Positions 25,731 to 36,700 of a stretch of DNA of 64,000 nt are shown here, one piece after another. Position numbers and translations under genes: made by a program. Position 1 is the stretch's first letter, and every line of letters starts with the position of its first letter. This stretch comes from Pomacea canaliculata. Its lineage: Eukaryota > Mollusca > Gastropoda > Architaenioglossa > Ampullariidae. A model generated the notes under the pieces. That model ran no database searches, was not told the DNA's origin, and was given only the letters and a program-made list of their open reading frames with translations. The stretch is from assembly GCF_003073045.1 (NCBI RefSeq), contig NC_037592.1, positions 5,755,924-5,819,923 of the forward strand. The letters run 5' to 3'.

Positions 25731-28700
25731 GTTGCTGTTACAGCTCGCGGCTGTCCCGATCTTGGCTCACTGCCAGACGTCACGGTGACGGAGGAGTACG
25801 ACGGCGGGGTGCTACACTTCGAGTGCGCGGCGGGCATGCGCAGACAGGGTCCACAGTCGCTTATGTGTGACGGCGTCAAGTGGAATGGCGCGCCACCCAA
25901 GTGCCTCTGTAAGCCTCCTTGGCTGGCCCCGATCCTCTCCTCCACAAGCTTGCTTGCTACTGTCTCTATTTTCGTTATTGTCTCGCCTTAACAAAAGGCG
26001 ACTTGCTCGGTAGAAATGAAGTCATGTGGCCAAAAAAATACACATTCACAGCTTCATCTCTGACCTTTATATTATTGTTGTATTATTCTAGGTTTTTATA
26101 AACAAAAATCACTAGAAAAGAGAACGACTCGAAATTAGTATTTATCGGCTCATCATCAACTACCCAGCAAGCACGCAAGATTTAGAAATTGCCAATGGTT
26201 ATTAGAGTCTCAAAAAATATAAAGTATACATATATTATTAAGAATGCTCACTCGTCCAAATCTTCACACGTGTTCCTGTTTCTGTAGTCTAGATAGAGAA
26301 ATAGAAATAAAATTGCTCGCTGTCTGGTCTTGACTAATATTCAGCCAAAGATCGTTTTGTCACAAGTTTTCAAGGTAAGATTATTATTGGTGGGAGGCTC
26401 GCTCTTATACCTTTTTGTACCATATATGGATTTGTGTTGATATTAAATTGCATTGGGCTACATCCTTTGAAATATCTGTGTCAGATGGCATCAGCCTGGG
26501 TTGTGACTTTGAGGACAGCAGTCTTTGTGGATGGATCCAAGATGCCAACGACGACTTTGACTGGACGTGGACAAGTGGGACCACGCCCACTACTGGAACG
26601 GGACCAGAGGGGGACCACACCACAGGCAAAGGTACGAGCCGCTGTAACCCTTGCCCTTTAGGTACACGGCAACATTAAATCAGTATTTTGCTTACTAGTA
26701 GTCCACTTCATAAGAATCTCATCAGCACAGCTTGACTTCTGCTCTTCAGGTCATTATATATACATGGAATCGTCAGCACCACAGAAGCCTGGTTGGGTGA
26801 CCCGTTTGATCTCGCCGCCATACGGTCCGACGGAAGAAATGTGCTTGACTTTCTTCTACCACATGCAAGGACCTGATAAAGAAGGAGGTAGACCTTCAAG
26901 TAACTTCTAAAAATTCATTTGGCATAATTGGCTACCCATCTGTTCTCATATTCAATGCAAACGTTCTGTGTTGTGTTTTTATTTATTTGAAGATTCTTGC
27001 TCTGACTATTTATCTGAAACTTTCTTCCCCTGCATCCCAGAAACACAACTTTGCTCTTCGCGTGATGACCGCATGCTCTCTGTTACAAAAACAACCACCC
27101 GTGGTCACCAAATTTCTAGTTACTGTGTTGCAAAACTGGAATTCTCTTCCACTCCATGTCTACCATCTACCCTCCATTGAATCCTTTAAACCTGCGCCAT
27201 CTGTTATCTACAATAGTTGTGATTATAGTCCATTGACTACCCGCCTGCTCGTCTTTTTCTTCAGATTAATAACATTTCCATGCTTATTGTTTGTTCCCTG
27301 ATGACAATCTTCGACAATCATAATTTATTTTCCATCAGACGTGGGTGACCTTGATGTTTATGTAAGAACCGAGGATGCAACTGATGACCCTGTCGATGTG
27401 AACGTCTTCCATCAAGAGGGCAACCAGGGAAGTGAATGGCTCAGAGGAAATGTAGTATTACCGAGACAACAGTCAGTCTTTTCTGTGAGTCATATGAAAG
27501 ATAGTGTGTATATATATAAAACAAATAGTTATTTTCAGTAATCTACAAAGTCTATGGGGTATAACAAAGACAGCAATGTGTTTTCCTGATTTAGCCGAAA
27601 AAGTAATATATACAAATACTTGTAGCCGTTAATATACTGTTAATATTCTGAAAAGAATTTTACAACATTATGCCAAATAGTGACATTTTTAAAATTGTGT
27701 ATTGTAACTGTGGTTAACGGTTGAGTTTCTGTTGTCTAAAGCCAGTGTTTAATTGATAAAAACATCCTGTCTCCTTATTTCAGATTGTGTTCGCTGCGAC
27801 TAGACGTGAGAGTTGGACAAGTGATATTGCTTTAGATGACATTAGTGTCTTCAAATGCTCCGAGCGCCATCTCTATGGTAGGTAATTATGTCACGTGACT
27901 TTGCAAGCTAGCATGCCTGCATTCATTCATCTGTCCACCCATCTATCTTTGTAAATGTGTATCTGATTCATCACTAAACTTGGTCGATAAAACTGTTGAT
28001 GTTTTCTTGATAACAGAGCAATCACCCGCCACACAGAGGACAACGGCAATGCTGGAGGGGTCATCATTCGAAACCAGCAGCACGATAGACTACTTTGAAA
28101 GCACAACGATGATGAATCCATCGCAACCACAGTCCACAGTGCCACAGCGGAGGATGAGTACTACCTCACAGCCACGGACAACGACTTCAGCGAAAGCTTC
28201 TATTACAGACACTACTCCTGATACTCCTGATACTCCTGCAACTCCGACTTCAAGTGCTTCTACTACGACTACGACGACCACCACCTCCACGACCTCTCCT
28301 ACCACCACCACCACTTCTCCTACCACCACCACGACTACCACGACCACCACATCCCCCACGACCACCACAACCACAACCAGTACCACCCCTGCTGCCTCCT
28401 CTGCCGCCACATTGTCCACACCTGCAACAACTTCTTTGAGTGAAACAGCTATGACTACCATTCCGACAACAAAAGAAATGACAGAGAAAGGAATTTTGTT
28501 TTCAACTTTCACCACAGCAGAAGAGGGAGAGGTCAGCACATTGACTAAAGTCAGCCGCCAAAACGAGGGCTCGACGTCACAAACAGAAGTGACGTCAACT
28601 ATGACTACTTCGTTCGTGACAGACCGGTCGTCAGTGACGACCCTTTGTTTGGACAATGTGACGCCATCTTTGCCCACAGGGTCGGACGCTCTGAACACAG

Positions 28701-29092
28701 ATGAGTCATCCGGTACAGGTGATGCTCTAGACAAGACCACCAGGAACCAGATCAACGACAAAGACGACGCCGACCACAGCAGCAGAAACAACAACAGTGT
28801 GGCAGTTAACGAAGACAGAATCGACAATTTCGAAGACTATATCTCTGACAACGGCAACGACGAGGGAAAATCAGGAGCAGACAACGCACAGGCTACAGAA
28901 AGCGGAGCATCTTCCACCAATTACTTGCCCTTGATCGTGGGCGTGACGCTGGGTCTGGCGGTCGGGATGGCGGTGATCAGTGTTCTGGCCTGGATGTGGG
29001 CCAGGAACCGCCGGAAGCAGTACGAACGGCAGGTGGAGGAGGACCAGCAGAACATTATCGGCAGTATAGAAGGCAACCCGTACCAACAATGA
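22484..29092 (+). CDS. Gene B: sushi-sushi-MAM receptor with Thr-rich stalk and transmembrane helix
   Basis: Eight exons: 22484-22550, 25452-25613, 25744-25908, 26485-26631, 26750-26887, 27339-27484, 27784-27877 and 28017-29092. They total 1995 nt, or 664 residues. Signal peptide [16 protein letters not shown]. Sushi 1 keeps four Cys and the Trp ([11 protein letters not shown]); sushi 2 has [13 protein letters not shown]. The MAM domain opens with [11 protein letters not shown], has [13 protein letters not shown] at the start of its second exon and [13 protein letters not shown] in the last. The stalk has long Thr runs broken by SP (TSPTTTTTS), typical of mucin-type O-glycosylation. The membrane helix ([17 protein letters not shown]) leads to a short tail of about 35 residues ending in GNPYQQ. 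First intron 2.9 kb. All borders are GT-AG. Same exon phases and nearly the same exon lengths as gene C, which lies inverted 4 kb away. Confidence 0.88.
22551..25451 (+). other. First intron of gene B
   Basis: About 2.9 kb separating the signal-peptide exon from sushi 1. AT-rich, with scattered ATGTATA-rich stretches near 23090-23520. No nested gene or recognised element. Confidence 0.55.
25687..25730. repeat. (TGA)n microsatellite next to a splice acceptor
   Basis: About 14 tandem TGA units that end roughly 13 bp before the AG acceptor of gene B's second sushi exon, in place of a normal polypyrimidine tract. Confidence 0.95.
26990..27235 (+). mobile_element. LINE 3' relic (CR1/Jockey-like reverse transcriptase C-terminus)
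   Basis: Inside the gene B intron between MAM exons 2 and 3. One frame carries [16 protein letters not shown] and, after a frame change, [18 protein letters not shown] follows. The pair WNSLP-x-x-(V/I) then PSIE-x-FK is characteristic of the C-terminus of CR1/Jockey-type reverse transcriptases. The copy is 5' truncated and frameshifted, hence inactive, and lies in the same orientation as the host gene. Confidence 0.55.
28017..29092 (+). CDS. Gene B last exon: Thr-rich mucin stalk, transmembrane helix, NPY tail
   Basis: A 1076-nt exon. Codons about 70-140 are almost entirely Thr, Ser and Pro. Then comes a mixed acidic Ser/Thr region with [11 protein letters not shown] and [13 protein letters not shown], the membrane helix, a [12 protein letters not shown] stop-transfer run, and the C-terminus NPYQQ. 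The Thr repeat leaves a long antisense frame open, which is a shadow. Confidence 0.88.
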
Positions 29093-29669
29093 CTAGAAGA
29101 CCGGCAACAGTTCATCGATGACCACAAACGATGGGTGGGCGAAGAGGAGGCTTCGGGAACTTGGCAGGGGGACTGCGACTGGGAGGAAGAGAGTTTGAAC
29201 CTCGAGCTGCGACAGCCTCCTTCAAGCGAACCTCCGAAGAAAACCAGTTTGTGAGGTCTGCAGGGAACATCTGAACAAAGACAAACAACTCTCAGTATCT
29301 CTGAAACTCCTGTGGTGATTTTTCTCCGCAATACACCCACGTATTCTTTATTTCATCTTTTCCTCTAACACTTTTCAGCATCGACATCTTCCTTTAGTAT
29401 CTGTTCCCATTTATCCTTTTCTATTTCTTTGTCTATCACTTTCTTTGTCACTGTGACCCTGGCCCGCACTCAGAAGATAGAAAACATAACTTTACTAAAA
29501 TAATAATTTTTCTCAACATCGAGTCTCTAAACGAAATATATTCAATATACTGACGTATGTAAACATTTGTTTTGTATTCTTACCACAATGACTTATTTTA
29601 GCTACGTTGAAAAATGTGCAGCATAATCAAAATTTAATCTGTGAACTATGCTTATCTTCCCAAAGTTAT

Positions 29670-29675
29670 AATAAA
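29670..29675 (+). terminator. Candidate polyadenylation signal of gene B
   Basis: AATAAA about 580 bp after gene B's stop codon. An unconfirmed but plausible 3' end. Confidence 0.4.
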
Positions 29676-32600
29676 TTTACTGTTGCCGGTAAGATTTCTT
29701 CAACATTTGAAGATCAGCGTGCCTGAAGCGAGTGCAAGGATCATCACATGACCCTTGACATACACTGTACATATCTATTCATTATTGGTTATAATGTATA
29801 AACATTGTGCACTAGCGGATCTTTAAGATGACATTCCGTGAATGTTGATTACGTCCCTTCTGTGGGTCCTTCTCCTCATTGATTCATGATGGTATGTGGG
29901 TTTTCTTAAAATCTGAAGCATTTTGAAACTGTATTTTGCACTGCATCATAAAGCACTGATAGTGTTGCAGTTTTTTGCTGAGCTTTCTGCTTCTGGTTGT
30001 TTTCCTTGAAAATGAAACTAAATTTGCAGGATCCATGAGAGGAGAAGAAAGCAGAACAAAATGGAGGTGGTTCTGTTTCAGTGCCTTTGATCAAGTTTCT
30101 TGATAAAATCTTTGTTTTGGGTTTGTTTTTGGTTAAAGCAGAGGTCAGTTTTGATGTAAAAATGTATGATACTGATATCAGAACATTCTAAACAGCTCTG
30201 GACTATCCAATAAGAACATTCAGGAGCATTTGTCTCATGCTACAGCAGTTACTATGAAATTTTGCAATGCATGTTTCAAATGTATGTATGATCATGTAGA
30301 AAAATTATTTGTAAATATTCTTCACCTGTTTTGCTCAATATGTTATTAAAAACTACAAAACTGCATATTTTAAGAGGTGTAAGATTTGATTACATAGCCT
30401 CCAGCCGTTCTTGAGATGTAAGCCTTCAATCATGCCCATACACGTCCTGTCAAACTTCAAAATCGTGTCTTGTCTCACCTCTTCCTTTGGTTGTAGCCAT
30501 CAGAGACTTAAAATATTCACATGTATTTGTAATTCCATTTTATGAAACCTCTTTCTGTGTTCAACACCAGTTGTATCTCAAGAACGGAATGCCTTTCCCC
30601 ATGAGATAGAAGAATGTAGTATCTTTTACCAAACTCAGCTCTGTCATTGTCACTTGCGTGTTAAATTTGAAAAATAATTCTATTACCTGTCCAGATCATT
30701 TGTATACCTGTCCATCTGCTATAATACTACAAATATGGAATTTTGATAGTGACATTGCTCATTTTAATGTGCTATTTGTGAGCAGGTATTGAGGTGTGAA
30801 GTGCAATGATCTTTATAAGCTACATTCTCTTTTCATTAAAGTTTATTTTTGGACGTTTTACTAAGGTTTTGTTCAATTACACAAGTAGTCATTATGTGTG
30901 TGTGTGTGTGCGTGTGTTTGTATTGCCAATGTGTAGTTTTACTTTTATTTAACTCACTATTTTGTCCGTCCAGTACAATTTTTTAAAATCAATTTGTACC
31001 TACTTTCCCTTATCCTAAAGAGAAGGAAATTCTCACAAGCTTACTCATTCCGGTAACAATGCAATATGAAACGTCCTGGAGTATAAAACTATTTTAAAAT
31101 TTATTTTAATTCATCAGAAAAGTAAACTTTCCCAAAATGTAGCCGTGAAGCTTTGATTCCGCTTTCTCATGCTATAGTTCCTTTCGTTGGACAGTCCGAC
31201 GACATTTTGGAAAGAAAAGTTCTCACAAAGAAGCTTTGCAGGTGTAGGTGGTTCTGTGGACTATTCACTCTCGAGGAACTATCGTTACTTTCTTGAAAGA
31301 ATGAGGCAGAAAAGTTTGTTGCTACCCAAGGAATAAAGTTGTAGCGATTTTCGAAAGCAGGTTGATCGTCTGAAGTACTCTTCCCTAGTTTCGACTCTAG
31401 TGGTACTTTTCTAAGGCTGTAGTCGTGGATGAAAAGAAAACATATTTTGTGGGAAATTCTGAATTTATTGTCCATTGCTGCTCTCAGATACCTCTCAAAA
31501 CTTGATACAAGACCATCGCAAAACATGACAACAGCAACGTCAGTGCAACTCGATCTCTTTATAAAAACCATTTAGTTAAAATGATTTGAAATATAAATAA
31601 TGCTTCTGGTGAGTATAATAAAGACAAACGACAAAAGGCTTATCAACAATACTCATAGGATAATTAATTTGAAACAATTCTGACATTTAAATGCAACTGA
31701 AAGAAATTTCTCTCTACGTGATGTTAACTTTCACTCACTCACCCACTCACTCGGTCACTCCAGGAAGTGCAAACCACGAACATCTATTACAATTATTTTT
31801 ACTGTAACATTGCTTACATTACATAGTTTCCTTGGTTTTGTTTACCTCACAATAGATATCAAGAACACATTAGTACACACATCTTGTATTTACATATAAT
31901 GTACAGCATGACTAAGTAATAAATTATCATAATAGCCACTTTCATAGGTTATTAATGAATAAAACACGATTGAAACAAATATTGCGCACCTTTTGTTTAT
32001 AAAGTATTAGGGTAAATCTAAAAAAAAACTATGACAAAAATATTACCGTTGTTGTATATTATACACTTTTAAACCACATGACATTATACAATGATTGAAC
32101 ACGACAGTGGGCTACACTTGTACAGTACACAATTGTCTCGCATTTGAGAAATTTCATGTTTAAATGTAGATACACATTGTTGGTGTTTGTGTTGATTGGT
32201 CAACTACTTTGGTTTTATTTATTTACTTTTTTGTTGTATTTCAGTTCGTTAAGCTGTATACAGACTCTTTGTCAGGTGCTGAATGTGGTATCGTCAAACC
32301 ACTTATCAAGTGAAAAGCAAACCCCATATTTGTGGTTATTTCTTACATTAGACACAATGCTTACATCTATTGTTATGTGTTTAACTGGCCATAATGAGTG
32401 ATACCTTGCCATTCAACAACAGGGAAGAGAAAGTCCTTATGACAAGCATCTTACCGTGTAAAATAAAATAATGTTTATCTTAGGTACCTGCAATGATAAC
32501 TTCGGTTTTGTTTTCTTTATTGTTGCTTACATACAAAAACTCCTTACAACGTATTGTGTTTAGAGGAAACATTTAAGCCAATAGGGCTAGTCATTTACCT

Positions 32601-32778
32601 TTCTTTACACTAATCTCAACCCAGTAATTCGACAACAAACAGTTTAGCAGTCGTATGTACTTTAAATTCTCTTTAGTTTCATCTTGTGAAAGAAATACGG
32701 ACTGTCTTTAAATACTCGTCTTACTACGTCCCTGGGTAATTTAAAGCCTTTTTAGACCACCTTGCGTCAATACAACAC

Positions 32779-32779
<1 letters not shown>

Positions 32780-32850
<71 letters not shown>

Positions 32851-32859
32851 ATCATCATC
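32780..32859. repeat. (TCA)n microsatellite
   Basis: About 25 TCA units with one slip near the end, 200 bp beyond gene C's stop codon in the convergent intergenic region. Confidence 0.95.
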
Positions 32860-33062
32860 TACGTTTTCTTTCAATAGCACCACATGAGTTTGTGATTGAC
32901 TAGGTATGTCGATAGTACTAGATTTCCAGTTGCATTGTTATATTTTATTATCTTGGCAGTGTATTGCAGCTACAAAGATGTTTCCGGGCTGAAAGCTACT
33001 CACGTCTGCTCTTCGTTCAGCCAGGCTTCATGTTCTTTAACAAATTTCTGCCACTTGCCTAG

Positions 33063-33745
33063 TCAATGGTGATACGGGTTGTCGTCTGAGCTACAATGTA
33101 TGTCTATGTGGTTCTTCATTATTCGCCTCTCCATCCGTTCTCGTCGGTTCTTTGCCCACAGCCACAGCAGGATCCCGACAACAACCATTCCGACAGCCAC
33201 TCCCAAAGTCACACCGACAATGAGCTGCAGGTAACTGTTGGACGAAGAACCACCTGGATGCGTTGACTTGGCATCGCTGCCGTCCTCTGGTGCCATGTTG
33301 TCGCTAGTGCCATCGACGGCTTTTTCATTGCTGTCGTCGGGATTTAAAGCCGTGGCTCCAGAGAAATCGTCTAAGCCCGATGTTGATGTTGATGAAGGGG
33401 GTAAAAAGTTAACTTCGGAGACAGGCGTGGGATCATTTTTGAAGGGTGTTTCTCCCTTCTCTAGAGTCGAACCCGGTATGTGGTTGGTAGAGTAATCTGT
33501 TGAGGACGAAGGTGGAGAAGTCATCAAGGACGGTGATGACGATGCTGTCCTGTCACTGACCGGCTTTGTCTCAGGCTCCGCGATCATCATTGTTGTGGTC
33601 GTCGCGATGGTGGTTGTAGTCGTTGTTCTGGTCGTTGATGTAGTTGGTTTCATTGTAGTAGTCGGCGTTGTTGGAGATGTTGTCGTCTTTCGTCTTCTGG
33701 TGGTGGACGGCAACTGTGTTCTTGTTCGCACTGCGGCTTCATCCA
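33063..33745 (-). CDS. Gene C last exon: stalk, transmembrane helix, NPY tail
   Basis: A 683-nt exon after a CTATAG acceptor in phase 1. It opens with a basic patch ([16 protein letters not shown]), then a Thr-rich run, an acidic Ser/Asp region and the membrane helix. The tail is about 35 residues and ends DNPYHH. Confidence 0.88.
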
Positions 33746-36700
33746 CTATAGAAAAGAATACAGCCCAGAGAAAAAAATAGCTGTGTGTCTAATTGATATC
33801 TGGGCTTAAGGATCAATGAAAAATAAATTAGCTGCATTGCGACTACATCAATGTTTTATTCCTAATACATCCATTAAATACAATGATAAGTCAATTAAAT
33901 ACATCGATCCATCCTCTAAATACACTAATATATTAAGAAGGTATACTAATGCATTAAATAAATTAAAACACAAAAGCACAAAGGCCTCACCCTGTAACTC
34001 GGGGTCCGTGCAGTTGAAGACCCGAATATCATCCAGTGCGATGTCGCTATTAAAACTCTCCCTCCTCGTCGCCGCAAACACGATCTGAAAGGTAAGATGT
34101 GACATGTCACGACTCTTTGTCAACAACATCTAGCGTGACGTGTCCGTGACTGGCAGAAGGAACTACGTGATTACCATTATGTATGTGGATAAGAAAGATC
34201 TTTAGAACATCTGAAATTTGGTTTGGTTTGTTGGTTTTAGTAGGAAAGTGTTTCCACCGTGAAGGTGATTTCTCGCTAGAAGAGAAACGGAGGGAAAAAA
34301 CCAACACCCATCCGTGTGAACGGGTGTCTTGAGACGAGATGTGAACCGTGGTCCTCTCCTTGAAATGGAGTGTGGGAGCTCACCTTATATACTGTTGGCC
34401 TCCTGGGAATCAGCACGTCTCCTCTGATCCAATCTGCTCCTTGGTTGCCTTCCCGGTGGAACACGGTCTCATCGAGGGCCGGGCCTTCATCACTTTCACT
34501 TCTGATGTAGACGTCAAGGTCTCCGACTTCTAGGAAGGTCAAGGTCATTAGGTCATATCTCTTTGAAATGTTCTGAATACGCAAGCTACCCTCTATGATG
34601 TCATGTGTCTGACGTCTTGTGTGCGTCATTTGTTACACGTGGTAGGCTCGTATTGTCTCGTGTAAGAATGGTGTCTTGTGTCTGACGTCTTGTGTGCGTC
34701 ATTTGTTCCAAGTCACTTGAAGCAGAAAATGACGTCATATATAAGAGACAAGCATTTGCTCTAAAAATGGCTGAGTGAGCGAGAAAACGACGATCTTCTC
34801 CGCCATCTTTATAACTCTCTCAGTGACATTCCTCTGAACTTGTTTCTCTTTGATTCCATTCACCTACAAATCTCTTCATCCTCATCGTCATCTGCAGGGA
34901 CTCGTCGAGCGTTGTGTGTGTGTGTAATACGTCATGTGTATGCAAGGTAAGTGTACGTTTGTCTTATTACAAAACTAAAAGCTGAAGAATTACCCCCTGG
35001 AACGCTGGGGCCTTTCATGTGGTAGAAGAAGCGAAGGCAGAGATCTTGATCAGACCTATATGGCGGCGAGATCAAACGAGACACATGTCCAGCTTTCTGT
35101 GGCGCTGAAGATTCCATGAATATATAATGACCTGCAAGTTGACAGACAATCTTACTTCACATATCACTTGATAATTAAAGTGCATCAATAAAATTGAAAA
35201 AAAGAGCAGTATATTTATTTAGCAGATATCAAAACTAAAATAATAATTTCTTATTGTTAATCTTATTACCTGCGCCAGTGGTATGGTCTGCATCTGGCCC
35301 GGTGTCAGATGTAGGCGTGGTCCCACTTATCCACGTCCAATCAAAGTCATCATTTACATCTTGACTCCACCCACAAAGACCGGCATCCTCAAAGTCACAA
35401 CCTAAACTGTTTCCATCTGTACCAAATAATGTTAAAAAAATCTTTTTTAAAAGAACATTTTTGTACGATATATCTATTACCTAAACAATTATTGTTCATC
35501 CTTAATAAAATCAACTCGCTACAAGAATCGTTACTAATTTCTTTTCGGTTTCAAAGAAAACCTTGTTAAAGACTGGCTTTTTGATTCATTATTTATCGCC
35601 AAAGTAAATTTTCCATGTTAGGAAGATCACAAATATAGTTTTTGAGAATCAGATAAACTGAAGTGTAAAAGTTTATTGATAAGCTACTTAACAGTCTGCG
35701 TTATTAAAAAAACACAATAATTATAGTTATCGCCGTGTATGTCCATTGCGAACGCAAAGACTTGATGGTCGTGCATATGCATGTCTGCGAGATTGGCTAA
35801 ATATTGGGCAGCCAAGGTTGTCATAAATCTTAGCAACGTGTAGGAAATACTATCACGCGATGACCAGATCGCGATTCTCTGGATTTTGCTTTGGTTTGCT
35901 TGGCAATGAGAAAAACAGTCTTACAAGATATCCCCAAGCTTGGCCTAAGCCTGGACAAATCTTGTGTTTGCTAGGTGACGACTTCTAGCTTCTGTTAAGG
36001 TATGTAGGCTCAGATAAGGGTGGCAACTCACAGAGACATTTTGGTGGAGCAGCGTTCCAATTGATGCCGTCACACATCAGCGTCTGCGGACCATCTCTGC
36101 GCATGTCAGAAGGACAGTCGAAGCTCAGGACCCCGCCATCGTATTGCTGAGTGACCGTCAGGTGTGGCAGTGTTCCGAGATCAGGACAGCCACGACCTGC
36201 CAGCATAAACTGTGGTGATCACTTCACGCATGGGCTACCCTTGGTGCTAGATATCTCTAAATGGTTACCCCACACCTCACTTACCAGAGCGTAAAAATGT
36301 GTGAGGTCAAATGTTCATGAACTACGGTGTCATCTCAGTATCTTGACTGTTGTCGGCAAAACAAAAATCAGCCACAGACAAGAATAGGTAAATAATTTTA
36401 ACGTAAAAGTGCTAAATCCTTTATTATAATTAGTTATAGCCTATTATTTATTTAAAATAATAAAAACAGTCACCTATGAATCTCTGTTACCAAAGTTTTT
36501 CATTATGTTCTCTTTAACCACTTACCCAAACGCCAACTCACTTGTCTAAATTAAATTTTAAAACACTCTGTCTCGCACACTCATGCAACACACACACACA
36601 CACACACACGCATACACGAACCCACATACACCCGCAAACGTATGCAACCTCCTAACTAAAAAGAATAAGTACTTAGAATAGAAACTCTCCACTATATTGC

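Larger units (their letters stand above)
29093..33062. other. Convergent intergenic region between genes B and C
   Basis: Contains gene B's 3' UTR on the left. On the right, a reverse-strand AATAAA near 32944-32949 may end gene C. Otherwise AT-rich, with a short (GT)n at about 30896-30920 and a (TCA)n array. A minus-strand 134-residue frame at 31167-31571 has no recognisable features and is not called. Confidence 0.5.

Noticed and set aside
28090-28827. 245-codon antisense frame opposite the gene B stalk
   Set aside because: Val-rich mirror of ACC/ACG threonine codons; a shadow of the real exon.
31167-31571. 134-codon minus-strand frame between genes B and C
   Set aside because: No recognisable domain, signal peptide or splice partners in AT-rich intergenic DNA; may be chance or an eroded repeat.
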